Shown: piece after piece, positions 1 to 8,717 of the stretch
Layout of the letters: every line of letters begins with the position of its first letter
Numbering within the stretch: the stretch's first letter is position 1
From: Thalassobaculaceae bacterium
GTDB lineage: Bacteria > Pseudomonadota > Alphaproteobacteria > Thalassobaculales > Thalassobaculaceae
Reading direction: 5' to 3'
DNA: 36,857 nt
Assembly: GCA_029212785.1 (NCBI GenBank)
Contig: JARGOG010000043.1
Coordinates: 1 to 36,857 of the forward strand
Translations under genes and position numbers: made by a program
Notes under the pieces: model-generated
The model's input: only the letters and a program-made list of their open reading frames with translations
Database searches by the model: none
Told to the model about the DNA's origin: nothing

Positions 1-840
<840 letters not shown>

Positions 841-1935
841 CTATTCGGCGGCGGGCGCCGCGCCGCCGCCGTCCTCGGTTCCTGTTTCCGGATCGCCGAC
901 CAGCATCGCCTCGGCGACCAGACCGGCATTCTCACGAATCCGCCGCTCGATGCCCGAGGCCATGTCCGGGTTCGCTTTCAGGAACTGCTTCGCGTTCTCG
1001 CGTCCCTGGCCGATACGCTGACCGTCGCAGGAGAACCAGGCCCCGGACTTCTCGATGATGCCGGCATTGGTGCCAAGGTCGAGCAGCTCGCCCATCTTCG
1101 ACACGCCCTCGCCATACATGATGTCGAACTCGACGACCCGGAACGGCGGCGCCAGCTTGTTCTTCACCACTTTCACGCGGGTCTGGTTGCCGACCACTTC
1201 GTCGCGGTCCTTGATCGCGCCGATGCGGCGGATGTCGAGCCGGACCGAGGCGTAGAACTTCAGCGCGTTGCCGCCGGTCGTGGTCTCCGGGTTGCCGAAC
1301 ATCACGCCGATCTTCTGGCGGATCTGGTTGATGAAGATCACCATGCAGCGCGACTTGGAGATCGAACCGGTCAACTTGCGCAGCGCCTGACTCATCAGCC
1401 GGGCCTGCAAGCCGACATGGGTGTCGCCCATCTCGCCTTCGAGTTCGGCCCGCGGCACCAGGGCGGCGACGGAATCGATCACCAGCACGTCGATGGCGCC
1501 GGAGCGCACCAGCGTGTCGGCGATCTCCAGCGCCTGCTCGCCGGCATCCGGCTGGGAAATCAGCAGCTCGTCCACATCGACGCCGAGCTTGCGGGCATAG
1601 ATCGGGTCGAGGGCATGCTCGGCATCGACGAAGGCACAGGTGCCGCCGGCTTTCTGGGCCTCGGCCACCACATGCAGCGCCAGCGTTGTCTTGCCCGAGC
1701 TTTCCGGACCGTAGATCTCGACGATGCGACCGCGGGGCAGACCGCCGATGCCGAGCCCGATATCCAGCCCGATCGATCCGGTCGACACCGTATCTATCTC
1801 CACCCCGGCCTCTCGCGCTCCGAGCTTCATGACGGAGCCTTTGCCGAACGCGCGCTCGATCTGACCGAGTGCGGCTTCCAACGCTTTCGACTTATCCATG
1901 CCGTCCTTCTCAACAAGCTTGAGAGCTGCGCTCAT
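841..1935 (-). CDS. recA: RecA recombinase
   Basis: RecA is the ATP-dependent strand-exchange protein of homologous recombination and the co-protease that triggers LexA cleavage. The 364-residue product has Walker [10 protein letters not shown] at residues 76-84, the VIDSVAAL Walker B region, the QALRKLTG and [20 protein letters not shown] segments (DNA-binding loop L2), and an acidic/Ala-rich C-terminus. Length is normal for the family. The start is set by a strong Shine-Dalgarno (GAAGGAGG) just upstream of the ATG at 1933-1935; a later Met at residue 13 is less likely. The upstream region carries duplicated SOS-like elements, so LexA control is likely. Confidence 0.98.
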   Translation of the reverse strand: MSAALKLVEKDGMDKSKALEAALGQIERAFGKGSVMKLGAREAGVEIDTVSTGSIGLDIGLGIGGLPRGRIVEIYGPESSGKTTLALHVVAEAQKAGGTCAFVDAEHALDPIYARKLGVDVDELLISQPDAGEQALEIADTLVRSGAIDVLVIDSVAALVPRAELEGEMGDTHVGLQARLMSQALRKLTGSISKSRCMVIFINQIRQKIGVMFGNPETTTGGNALKFYASVRLDIRRIGAIKDRDEVVGNQTRVKVVKNKLAPPFRVVEFDIMYGEGVSKMGELLDLGTNAGIIEKSGAWFSCDGQRIGQGRENAKQFLKANPDMASGIERRIRENAGLVAEAMLVGDPETGTEDGGGAAPAAE

Positions 1936-2040
1936 ATCCGCCTCCTTCTATCGTGCGCGCCGGGGTCGGGGCAACGGGAGAGGCCCGTCGTAGGCTCCGG
2001 TCGATCCGGTGCGAGGTGAAAGGTCACTGGAGACAGATTG

Positions 2041-2089
2041 TACTTATTTTGTTCTCATCGCAAGTGTATTTTCCCGTTTTGTTCTCATC
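2041..2089 (-). promoter_or_regulatory. recA upstream region with duplicated SOS-box-like element
   Basis: The 13-mer TTTTGTTCTCATC occurs exactly twice, at 2047-2059 and 2077-2089, with a 30-bp period. Each copy contains GTTC, the half-site of the alphaproteobacterial LexA box GTTC-N7-GTTC (read on minus as GAAC-N7-GAAC). On the minus strand the two candidate boxes read GAAC-N7-GAAA and GAAC-N7-GTAC, one mismatch each. The recA start is about 105 bp downstream. LexA control is inference from motif and location. Confidence 0.6.
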
Positions 2090-2118
2090 CAAATCTTGCG
2101 TTCGCGGCGCATCCGACC

Positions 2119-4056
2119 TCAAGATCCGGGGTCGACCGGCTGCGTCGCGTGCTTCACCGCCTGAGCGAGCTGTTTCAGGGAGAACGGTTTCGGCAGGAAC
2201 GCCACCGATTCGGCATCGGCGATCCGTTGGCGCAGCGCATCCTCGGAATAGCCGGAAATACAGACCACAGACAGGGTCGGTCGGTCCTTGCGGACCTCGC
2301 GGATCAGGGCCGGGCCGTCCATCCCCGGCATCATCACGTCGGTGACCATGAGGTCGATATCCGGGTTCTCGGCCTTCAGCAGCTCGAGCGCCGCCTCGCC
2401 GGACCGCGCTTCAAGCACCGTGTAGCCCTTGCCCCGCAGGGCCCGCGCCGCGAACAGCCGCACCGGATCCTCGTCCTCGACCAGCAGCACGGTGCCGGTG
2501 CCCGAAAGATCGGTGTCGAGCCGACGCAGGCCATCCCCCACGCTGACTTCGACCTCGCCGTTCCAGGCCGGCAGGTAGATCGAGAACGTGGTACCGACAT
2601 CGAGCGTGCTGTCGACGAACATGTAGCCGCCGAACTGCTTGATGATGCCGAAGGCGGTGGAGAGGCCGAGCCCGGTCCCCTGCCCGAGATCCTTGGTGGT
2701 GAAGAACGGTTCGAAGATCCGCTTCTGCACGTCCGGCGGCATGCCGGTGCCGGTATCGATCACTTCGATCAGCACATATTCGCCGGCCGGCATCACCTCG
2801 TCGCCCTGGCGCAGCGGCCGCACGGTCTCGGTCAGTCCGGTCCGCATGGCGATGCGTCCGCCCCCCGACATGGCATCGCGGGCATTGACCACCAGATTGA
2901 TGATCACCTGTTCGAGCTGGCCCGGATCGACCCGCACCGGCCGCAGGTCACGACCATGCTCCAAATCGAGGGTGATGGTCTCGCCGATCAGCCGGCGCAG
3001 CAGGTGCGACAGATCCGACAGGATCTCGGTCAGGTCGACCACCCGCGGAATCAGGGTCTGCTGACGCGAGAAAGCGAGCAGCTGGCGCACCAGATTGGCG
3101 GCGCGGTTCGCATTCTGCTTGATCTGCATCACGTCGGCAAAAGACTGGTCGCCGGCGCGGTGACGCTGCAGCAGCAGGTCGCAATACCCGGTCATGGCGG
3201 TGAGCAGGTTGTTGAAGTCGTGCGCCACGCCGCCGGCGAGCTGGCCGACCGCCTGCATCTTCTGGGACTGGGCGAACTGCAGTTCCAGCGACCGCTGTTC
3301 ACTGACGTCGATGAGGTAGATCACGCGCTGGTCGCGGTTGCTCTGCGGCCGGCGCACGAAAATGGAGGCAAACCGCTCGGCCTCGCCGTCGCCCATGACC
3401 ACATCGACCGATTTCGAGGTCTCGCCATCGGGATCGGCATCCGCCAAGACCTGGCGCAAGCGATCACGATCCTGCTCGGCCACCAGCGGCATGAAGTCGT
3501 GACCCAGCAGGGCGTTGCGGCCGCCCGGTCCGAGCCAACCGGACACGAAGCGGTTATGGCCGACGATCTTCCCTCCGGCGTCGATCCGAACGGCCCCGAT
3601 CGGCGCGAATTCAAGCGCGTCGGTCACGACCTCGGCGATCGATTCCGGCGGTGACGCGGCCGGCCGGGCCAGCGCCTCCAGATCCGCGGTGATCGTCCCG
3701 TCCTCCGCCACGCGCAGCATGACGTCGATCTGCCGGCCCTCATGGTCGATGGCCTCATGGAACTCGGCCTCCGACGGATCGCGCTTGAGGACGGCCAGAC
3801 GCAGGCGGGCGATCGATTTGCCCTCGCCCCGAGCCCCTGCCTCGCCGAGGATCTCGGCGACGCCCGCATCCGCCTCCAGGAACCGGCCGTCGGCGCCCAG
3901 GCGGACCTGCCCGCGATCCGGAGCCTGCGGCGCCACGCCGGACGCCGCGGCCGATGCGTCGGCGGCGTGTCCTTGCGGCGTCCATACGCCGGCCAGGGCC
4001 CGCCAGATCGCCGTACCCTTCATGCCGCCACCTGAAAACAGTTTCGCGTCCGCCAT
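2119..4056 (-). CDS. cckA: CckA-like hybrid histidine kinase, no visible membrane segment
   Basis: In alphaproteobacteria CckA passes phosphate through ChpT to CtrA, controlling cell cycle and motility genes. The 645 residues show a divergent N-terminal sensor region (about 45-130), a PAS domain (about 140-255), a HisKA domain with H279 in [15 protein letters not shown], an HATPase domain (N-box [11 protein letters not shown]1 DTGTGMP at 434-440, G2 [10 protein letters not shown]) and a C-terminal receiver (acidic pocket VEDEDPV, phospho-acceptor D573 in [14 protein letters not shown] near 623). The H-box, the GYCDLLL segment and the KPFSLKQL end match CckA rather than a generic hybrid kinase. 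No hydrophobic N-terminal helices are visible, unlike the two-helix Caulobacter protein. The ATG lies 9 bp after the flhB stop with AGGGA upstream, so it is probably the last gene of the flgB operon. Confidence 0.85.
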   Translation of the reverse strand: MADAKLFSGGGMKGTAIWRALAGVWTPQGHAADASAAASGVAPQAPDRGQVRLGADGRFLEADAGVAEILGEAGARGEGKSIARLRLAVLKRDPSEAEFHEAIDHEGRQIDVMLRVAEDGTITADLEALARPAASPPESIAEVVTDALEFAPIGAVRIDAGGKIVGHNRFVSGWLGPGGRNALLGHDFMPLVAEQDRDRLRQVLADADPDGETSKSVDVVMGDGEAERFASIFVRRPQSNRDQRVIYLIDVSEQRSLELQFAQSQKMQAVGQLAGGVAHDFNNLLTAMTGYCDLLLQRHRAGDQSFADVMQIKQNANRAANLVRQLLAFSRQQTLIPRVVDLTEILSDLSHLLRRLIGETITLDLEHGRDLRPVRVDPGQLEQVIINLVVNARDAMSGGGRIAMRTGLTETVRPLRQGDEVMPAGEYVLIEVIDTGTGMPPDVQKRIFEPFFTTKDLGQGTGLGLSTAFGIIKQFGGYMFVDSTLDVGTTFSIYLPAWNGEVEVSVGDGLRRLDTDLSGTGTVLLVEDEDPVRLFAARALRGKGYTVLEARSGEAALELLKAENPDIDLMVTDVMMPGMDGPALIREVRKDRPTLSVVCISGYSEDALRQRIADAESVAFLPKPFSLKQLAQAVKHATQPVDPGS

Positions 4057-4065
4057 GCCATGTCC

Positions 4066-5139
4066 CTAGGTCGTCACCCGACCGCCCTTGAGGCGGTAGA
4101 CGTAGGAGATGATCTGCGCCACCGCCTGATAGTGCTCTTCGGGGATCTGCTGGTCCAGTTCGACGCCGCCGAACAGGGCCCGGGCCAAGGGCGGGTTCTC
4201 GACAATCGGAATGTCGTTGGCGCCGGCCACCTCGCGGATCCGGAAGGCGACGCTGTCCGCGCCCTTGGCGACGACGGTCGGCGCCGCCATCGTGGACGTG
4301 TCGTATTGCAGGGCCACCGCAAAGTGGGTCGGATTGGTGATGACGACATCGGCCTGAGGCACCGCCGCCATCATGCGCTGGCGGGCCCGGTCGTGGCGGA
4401 TCTGACGCAGGCGCGCCTTGACGTGCGGATCGCCTTCCGACTGCTTGTGTTCGTCGCGGATCTCCTGACGGCTCATCCGCAGCTGCTTTATGTGCTCATA
4501 TTTCTGGTAGACGAAATCGGCGAAGGCGATCACCGCCATGATCGAGGCGACGCCGATGAGCAGGCGCACCAGCAGTGTCTGGATCTCCTCCAGCAGCTGA
4601 CGCACATCCATCTGCACGATGGTCTCCAGCCGGTCGAGTTCCGGCATGACCAGGACCACCGCAACGGTGCCAACGATCAGCATCTTGGCGATGCCCTTGA
4701 GGAACTCGACCAAGGAGCGCAGCGAGAACAATCGCCCGACCCCTTTGATCGGCGAGAGCTTGTCGAGTTTCGGCGTCAGCGGGTCGGTGGTGAACAGAAT
4801 TCCCGACTGTCCCATGCTGGCGGCCAATGCCAGCACCATGAAGACGGCGAAGACCGGCAGCATGGCGATCAGCACCGAGGAGAAGGCGTCGTACAGGATC
4901 AGGCCCGTGTTGCCCTGATCAATCGGGAGAGACTCGCTCTTCTGGATGATGCCGGCGAGCGGACTGTAGACCCGGAGTGCCACAAACGGGCCGGCGATCG
5001 CGACCAGCAGAGTCGCCCCGAGCAGGACGGCGAAGCTGTTCACTTCCTTACTGTTCGGGATCTGACCCTTCTTGCGCGCCTCCGACAGTTTCTTCGGGGT
5101 CGGCTCTTCCGTTTTTTCTGACTGGTCCTGATCCGACAT
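4066..5139 (-). CDS. flhB: FlhB, flagellar export gate switch protein
   Basis: FlhB sits in the inner membrane with FlhA and FliPQR and switches export specificity from rod/hook to filament substrates. The 357-residue protein has the usual charged N-terminus (EKTEEPTPKKLSEARKKGQIPNSKE), hydrophobic segments at about 36-55, 88-110, 150-165 and 190-210, and the cytoplasmic domain with the autocleavage motif NPTH at 269-272 followed by FAVALQYD. Residue pattern and length are typical. It lies 24 bp after fliR and 9 bp before cckA, so co-transcription is likely. A separate copy of the FlhB C-terminal fold is encoded at 7676-8011 (FlhX). Confidence 0.97.
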   Translation of the reverse strand: MSDQDQSEKTEEPTPKKLSEARKKGQIPNSKEVNSFAVLLGATLLVAIAGPFVALRVYSPLAGIIQKSESLPIDQGNTGLILYDAFSSVLIAMLPVFAVFMVLALAASMGQSGILFTTDPLTPKLDKLSPIKGVGRLFSLRSLVEFLKGIAKMLIVGTVAVVLVMPELDRLETIVQMDVRQLLEEIQTLLVRLLIGVASIMAVIAFADFVYQKYEHIKQLRMSRQEIRDEHKQSEGDPHVKARLRQIRHDRARQRMMAAVPQADVVITNPTHFAVALQYDTSTMAAPTVVAKGADSVAFRIREVAGANDIPIVENPPLARALFGGVELDQQIPEEHYQAVAQIISYVYRLKGGRVTT

Positions 5140-5163
5140 GGGTGCTCTGTCGCCTTGCCGCGG

Positions 5164-5931
5164 TTAGCCGGGAACGAGATAGGAGGCGATCCCGTCCTCA
5201 TAGTAGCTGGTGAACACCTCCATCATCGTTCCCAGAATGGCGATGATGATCACGAAGCCGAGGATCATCTGTATCGGCAGTCCGATGAAGAAAATCTGAA
5301 GCTGCGGCATCAGCCGCGACACCACGCCGAGGGTGACGAAGAACATCAGCGAGAACAGGATGAAAGGCGCCGATAGCTGGACCGCCATTTCGAACGAGTC
5401 GGCGACCAGCCGCGCGAAGGCGAACGAGATATCGCCGATCGGAAGCGGCGCCCCTGGCGGGAACAGCGAGTAGCTGTCGATCAGCGCCAGGATCAGCATG
5501 TGATGCAGGTCCGTGGCCAGCACGATCATGGTCGCCAGCGTGCTGAAAAACAGGCTGATCGACGTTCCCTGACCCTGAAGCGCCGGGTTGAACGCCTGGG
5601 CATTCGCCAGGCCGGTGGCAAAGGAGATGATCATGCCGGCGGAGGCAAGGGTCAGCAGCAGGGTGCGGCCGACCAGGCCGAAGAACGTACCGATCACAAA
5701 CTCGAGGAAGACGAGCAGGAACATTTCCGGCAGCGATGGCGGGATGGTCGGCAGGTAGGTCATGACCGTCGGCGCCACGACCAGCGACATGGCCAGCAGG
5801 AACAGCATGCGGAAGCGCGTGGACACGAAGGACTCGCCGATGCCCGGCAGCAGGAACACCAGCGCCCCCAGCCGGGCCATGACCAGCGCCAGGGCATAAG
5901 CCTGAACCGGAAGGTATTCGAGGAGGGGCAT
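5164..5931 (-). CDS. fliR: FliR, flagellar export gate subunit
   Basis: FliR is the single-copy subunit that completes the FliP5-FliQ4-FliR1 export gate in the MS ring. The 255 residues are strongly hydrophobic with about six membrane-embedded segments, including the ARLGALVFLLPGIGESFVSTRFR region, the LFFSTLATMIVLATDLHHMLI region and the ILGFVIIIAILGTMMEVF segment near the C-terminus, which are characteristic of FliR. It starts 11 bp after the fliQ stop and ends 24 bp before flhB, the common fliQ-fliR-flhB order. Confidence 0.96.
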   Translation of the reverse strand: MPLLEYLPVQAYALALVMARLGALVFLLPGIGESFVSTRFRMLFLLAMSLVVAPTVMTYLPTIPPSLPEMFLLVFLEFVIGTFFGLVGRTLLLTLASAGMIISFATGLANAQAFNPALQGQGTSISLFFSTLATMIVLATDLHHMLILALIDSYSLFPPGAPLPIGDISFAFARLVADSFEMAVQLSAPFILFSLMFFVTLGVVSRLMPQLQIFFIGLPIQMILGFVIIIAILGTMMEVFTSYYEDGIASYLVPG

Positions 5932-5942
5932 CCGCCGCGCCC

Positions 5943-6209
5943 CTAGGACAGGCCGATGATCTTGTCGGCCAGCCCCTCGAAGAACGTGGCGATCGTGCCC
6001 AGCATGAACGGCAGCAGAAACAGCAGGGAGGCGAAGACCACCAGGATCTTCGGCACGAAGACCAGGGTCATTTCCTGAAGCTGGGTGAGCGCCTGGAACA
6101 GCGCGATGACCAGGCCGACGCCGAGAGCGATCAGCATGACCGGCAGGGTCATGGTCAGCAGCACCAGGACTGCCTCCCGGGCGATGTCGATCGCATCCGC
6201 CTCGGTCAT
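5943..6209 (-). CDS. fliQ: FliQ, flagellar export gate subunit
   Basis: FliQ is a small two-helix subunit of the flagellar type III export gate. The 88-residue product shows the family pattern: an N-terminal acidic stretch (MTEADAIDIAREA), a first hydrophobic helix (about 14-35), a loop with LTQLQEMTLVFVPKI, and a second hydrophobic helix (about 53-75). The ATG at 6207-6209 follows GTGAGGAA. It sits between fliE and fliR in the same direction. The dyad at 6233-6251 lies just upstream of its start. Confidence 0.95.
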   Translation of the reverse strand: MTEADAIDIAREAVLVLLTMTLPVMLIALGVGLVIALFQALTQLQEMTLVFVPKILVVFASLLFLLPFMLGTIATFFEGLADKIIGLS

Positions 6210-6232
6210 TTCCTCACCCCCAACGCCGACAT

Positions 6233-6251
6233 CCCGGCAAATGCTGCCGGG
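6233..6251. promoter_or_regulatory. Perfect dyad of the GGCA-N5-TGCC class in the fliE-fliQ gap
   Basis: CCCGGCA (6233-6239), five-base spacer, TGCCGGG (6245-6251) form a perfect 7-bp inverted repeat in the 96-bp gap between fliE and fliQ. The same GGCA-N5-TGCC core recurs at 18719-18737, 25895-25907 and 31674-31686. It could bind a dimeric regulator or form an mRNA hairpin before fliQ. No T-tract follows on either strand, so a simple terminator is less likely. Confidence 0.5.
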
Positions 6252-6305
6252 TCCTTTCGTACCGCCCTGTCGAACCGGTTGGCCGCCCGGAATGCTGCGG
6301 CCACC

Positions 6306-6599
6306 TCAGATCGGCATGCGGATGATCTCCTGATAGGCTGAGACAAGTTTGTCCCTCAGCGCGGTCACGGTCTGGAGGGTGAGTTCCGCGTCATTGACGG
6401 CCGCGACCACTTCCGTGAGGTCGGCCGTCCCGGCGATCCCGGCCTTGGACAGGGTTTCGCCCTTGTACATGGTATCGACCGAATTCTCGGCCGCGTCCTT
6501 CACGAAGCTGGCGAAGTCCTTGCCGCTCACCGGCGCGTCGCCAACGCCGCCGCCCAGTCCGGGCATTGGCGGTGTGATGTCTCCGATACGTGTCACCAT
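6306..6599 (-). CDS. fliE: FliE, MS ring-rod junction protein
   Basis: FliE joins the MS ring to the proximal rod and is among the first exported substrates. The 97 residues end with the typical FliE helical region: FVKDAAENSVDTMYKGETLSK, then DLTEVVAAVNDAELTLQTVTALRDKLVSAYQEIIRMPI. I choose the ATG at 6597-6599 because GGAGGG lies about seven bases upstream; an in-frame ATG 24 bases earlier would place that ribosome site inside the gene. It lies between flgC and fliQ, as in many alphaproteobacterial flgB-flgC-fliE runs. Confidence 0.93.
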   Translation of the reverse strand: MVTRIGDITPPMPGLGGGVGDAPVSGKDFASFVKDAAENSVDTMYKGETLSKAGIAGTADLTEVVAAVNDAELTLQTVTALRDKLVSAYQEIIRMPI

Positions 6600-6677
6600 A
6601 ACGGTCCCTCCATTGGGTGCCATTCTACGCCATGGGTCCGGCCGGCGAAACCGCGCCGACGACGCCGGCGTCCGGCC

Positions 6678-7085
6678 TTATCGCAGCATCTCGATGGTGC
6701 GCTGGATCATCGCCTTCGAGCTGTCGATCACGCTCATGTTCGCCTCGTAGCCGCGCTGGGCTTCCTTGAGGTCCGTCAGTTCGATCAACGCGTTGACATT
6801 CGGGCGCTTCACATAGCCGTTCTCGTCGGCCAGCGGGTGATACGGCTCGTAGGCGGTGTCGAAATCGCTCATGTCGCGGCCGATCCGCTTCACCGTCACC
6901 AGATCGGCGTTCAGGGTCCGATCCATCTCGTCCTGAAAGGTGATGGTCTTGCGGCGATACGGATCGTCGCCCGGCTTGTTGCCCATCGAATCGGCGTTGG
7001 CGACGTTCTCGGCGACGACCCGCAGGCGCGTGCCCTGGGCCTTCATGCCGGAAGCGGAGATCTTGATCGCGTTCATAAGTTCCAT
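6678..7085 (-). CDS. flgC: FlgC, proximal rod protein
   Basis: FlgC forms part of the proximal rod in the periplasm. The 135-residue protein has the N-terminal rod/hook signature (AIKISASGMKAQGTRLRVVAENVANADS) and the C-terminal coiled-coil half (ALIELTDLKEAQRGYEANMSVIDSSKAMIQRTIEMLR). The central YEPYHPLADENGYVKRPNVN segment is typical of FlgC. A GAGAGGA ribosome site precedes the ATG. It follows flgB by 17 bp. Confidence 0.97.
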   Translation of the reverse strand: MELMNAIKISASGMKAQGTRLRVVAENVANADSMGNKPGDDPYRRKTITFQDEMDRTLNADLVTVKRIGRDMSDFDTAYEPYHPLADENGYVKRPNVNALIELTDLKEAQRGYEANMSVIDSSKAMIQRTIEMLR

Positions 7086-7102
7086 GGTTCAGTCCTCTCC
7101 GC

Positions 7103-7513
7103 TTACTGGTTGTTCTGACCGATGGCGGTCCGAAGCATCTTCAGGTTCTTGTGATAGATGTTCGACGCCAATTGGTACTTCATCTGGGTGTCGGACACCT
7201 TCATGACCTGCTCTTCGAGGGCGACGCCGTTGTCGTTCGGGTTGGTCTCGTAAACTTCACGGGCCCGCAATTCCTCGACCCGGAAGTCGGGTTTCTGGAT
7301 GGTGCCCTGGAGATGGGTGCCGTTGGTCGCCTGCAACTTCACCGGCTGGACCTCGCGAAGCTCGCGCTCGAAGCTGAGCGCCTTCAGGTCCTTGGCACGG
7401 TAGTTCGGGGTGTCGGCATTGGCGATGTTCTGCGCCAGAACGGTCTGTCGGTCGCCCAGCCAGTTCATCTGCTGACGAGCCATCCGAAACAGGCTCATGT
7501 TCGACATATCCAT
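7103..7513 (-). CDS. flgB: FlgB, proximal rod protein
   Basis: FlgB is a proximal rod subunit. The 136 residues contain RQTVLAQNIANADTPNYRAKDLKALSFE, the classic FlgB N-terminal motif, and a C-terminal helix (DTQMKYQLASNIYHKNLKMLRTAIGQ). AAGGGG precedes the ATG at 7511-7513. This is the first gene of a minus-strand run to cckA. Upstream lie an AT-rich inverted repeat (7531-7549) and a perfect sigma-54 site (7607-7622). Confidence 0.97.
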   Translation of the reverse strand: MDMSNMSLFRMARQQMNWLGDRQTVLAQNIANADTPNYRAKDLKALSFERELREVQPVKLQATNGTHLQGTIQKPDFRVEELRAREVYETNPNDNGVALEEQVMKVSDTQMKYQLASNIYHKNLKMLRTAIGQNNQ

Positions 7514-7530
7514 CTCTCATCCCCTTTTCA

Positions 7531-7549
7531 GCAATTTACTTAAAATTGC
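7531..7549. repeat. Perfect AT-rich inverted repeat in the flgB leader
   Basis: GCAATTT (7531-7537), a five-base spacer and AAATTGC (7543-7549) form a perfect 7-bp inverted repeat 18 bp upstream of the flgB ATG and downstream of the sigma-54 site. It could be an operator or a leader hairpin. It stands out against the GC-rich surroundings. Confidence 0.45.
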
Positions 7550-7606
7550 TTCTTTCGTCGACCCTCACCGACCGGCACGCCGCCAATGGAAGTCACGAAG
7601 GGATAA

Positions 7607-7622
7607 GCAAGCACCGTGCCAA
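7607..7622 (-). promoter_or_regulatory. Sigma-54 promoter for the flgB operon
   Basis: On the minus strand the site reads TTGGCACGGTGCTTGC, a full match to the sigma-54 consensus TGGCACG-N4-TTGC with exact GG-N10-GC spacing. The predicted start is near 7596, giving a leader of about 83 nt before the flgB ATG. The same architecture appears at seven other flagellar promoters in the window. Confidence 0.85.
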
Positions 7623-7675
7623 CCGGATAACGGTCACCGCGTGCGGCCGGGCGGCCCGGGCGTTATACTGCGGCC

Positions 7676-8011
7676 ATGTCCGGTCGATCCGATACGCCAT
7701 CGAGCCGCCGCGCCGCCGCCCCCGAGCGGCAGATCGCCATCGCGCTCAGCCACGACATCGACGGCGGCACCGCGCCGACGGTGGTGGCGAAGGGCTATGG
7801 CGAACTGGCGGAGAAGATTCTGGATCTCGCCTTCCACAATAATGTGAAGGTCCGTACCGATCCGGATCTCGCGCAGATCCTCGAAGTGGTCGAGGTCGAC
7901 TGCGAGATCCCGCTGGAGGCGTTTGCCGCCGTTGCCGAGATCCTTACCTATGTCTACCGCGCCAATGGCCAGCTCGGGACCGATGGCAGCGATGCGGAGG
8001 AAACCCCATGA
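7676..8011 (+). CDS. flhX: FlhX: free-standing FlhB C-terminal-domain homologue
   Basis: This 111-residue cytoplasmic protein aligns with the end of the FlhB cytoplasmic domain: IALSHDIDGGTAPTVVAKGYGELAEKILDLA against FlhB VALQYDTSTMAAPTVVAKGADSVAFRIREVA, and IPLEAFAAVAEILTYVYRANGQ against IPEEHYQAVAQIISYVYRLKGG. It lacks membrane segments and the NPTH cleavage motif; it begins just after where FlhB is cut. Stand-alone proteins of this type exist in several bacteria and can stand in for the cleaved FlhB C-terminal fragment in export-specificity switching; that role here is inference. There is no Shine-Dalgarno before the ATG, and a TATACT element ends six bases upstream. The next gene overlaps by four bases (ATGA). 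Confidence 0.85.
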   Translation: MSGRSDTPSSRRAAAPERQIAIALSHDIDGGTAPTVVAKGYGELAEKILDLAFHNNVKVRTDPDLAQILEVVEVDCEIPLEAFAAVAEILTYVYRANGQLGTDGSDAEETP

Positions 8012-8331
8012 CCGAAGGCGGACGGCCCACGGCGGCATTGGATGCAGAGATCGCCGCCGTCACCGCCGAGATCGACGGGCTCACCGGCGGCGGCGCCGAC
8101 CGCGCGGCCCTGGAAGACCGGGTCTCGAAGCTGTGCGATGCCGTGCTCGCCCGCCCCCCGGCGGAGGCCAAGGCGTTGCTGCCGGTGCTGGAGCAGCTGA
8201 TTGCCCGGCTCGATACCGCCGCAGCAGCGATCCAGGCCCGTGGAGAGAACGGCGATTCGCCGGCGCCCGCCCGCTCGGCCCGCTCGGCCGCGGCCGCCTA
8301 CGGCGCCGGGCAGAGCCGCCGCCGACGCTGA
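8008..8331 (+). CDS. Small helical protein of unknown function between flhX and fliO
   Basis: The 107-residue product starts in an ATGA overlap with flhX, so translation is probably coupled. It looks largely helical: ALDAEIAAVTAEIDGLT, then ALEDRVSKLCDAVLARPPAEAKALLPVLEQLIARLDTAAAAIQ. A low-complexity Ala/Ser/Arg tail ends GAGQSRRRR. There is no signal peptide or membrane helix. Size, helical content and place in an export-gene run would suit a small chaperone or export accessory of the FlgN/FliT kind; its tail recalls the GYGAY/GGSG tail of the FlgN-like protein at 25401-25859. I recognise no family and do not assign a function. Confidence 0.75.
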   Translation: MTEGGRPTAALDAEIAAVTAEIDGLTGGGADRAALEDRVSKLCDAVLARPPAEAKALLPVLEQLIARLDTAAAAIQARGENGDSPAPARSARSAAAAYGAGQSRRRR

Positions 8332-8402
8332 TTCCGGGCCCCGCCATGTGCAGTCTCGACCTGTAGCCTTGGCAGACACCCGCCCGCCACCGACAATGCG
8401 CC

Positions 8403-8717
8403 ATGGGAGTGCTCGACTATATCCGCTACATCCTGTCCTTCGCCTTCGTTCTGGGGCTGATCGGCCTGTGCTATTGGCTGGTGAAGCGCTATGCGGTGAA
8501 CAGCCTCGGTCTGGCGATGAATCTCGGCAAGACCCCGCGCCTGCGGGTCGTCGAGAGTCGGGTCCTGGACGGCCGGCGGCGGCTTGTGCTGGTGCGGCGT
8601 GACGATGTGGAGCATCTGGTGGTGATCGGCGGCGAAAGCGACATGGTGGTCGAGACCGGCATTCCCGCGCCCCCTCTACCGGATCCGATTCCGACGAATG
8701 GCGAGGCGATCCGATGA
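8403..8717 (+). CDS. fliO: FliO, flagellar export gate assembly protein
   Basis: FliO is a membrane scaffold that helps FliP assemble in the export gate. The 104-residue product has one N-terminal membrane helix (about residues 6-27, YIRYILSFAFVLGLIGLCYW) followed by the short cytoplasmic domain with LRVVESRVLDGRRRLVLVRRDDVEHLVVIGG, the conserved FliO core. It overlaps fliP by four bases (ATGA), the normal fliO-fliP order. Confidence 0.92.
   Translation: MGVLDYIRYILSFAFVLGLIGLCYWLVKRYAVNSLGLAMNLGKTPRLRVVESRVLDGRRRLVLVRRDDVEHLVVIGGESDMVVETGIPAPPLPDPIPTNGEAIR

Noticed and set aside
2038-3654. A plus-strand open frame of 538 codons antisense to cckA
   Set aside because: It is antisense to conserved kinase domains and has the His/Arg/Gly-rich composition of a shadow frame.
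6233-6251. Reading the fliE-fliQ dyad as a sigma-54 promoter for fliQ
   Set aside because: On the minus strand GG and GC are separated by eight bases rather than ten, so it does not fit -24/-12 geometry.
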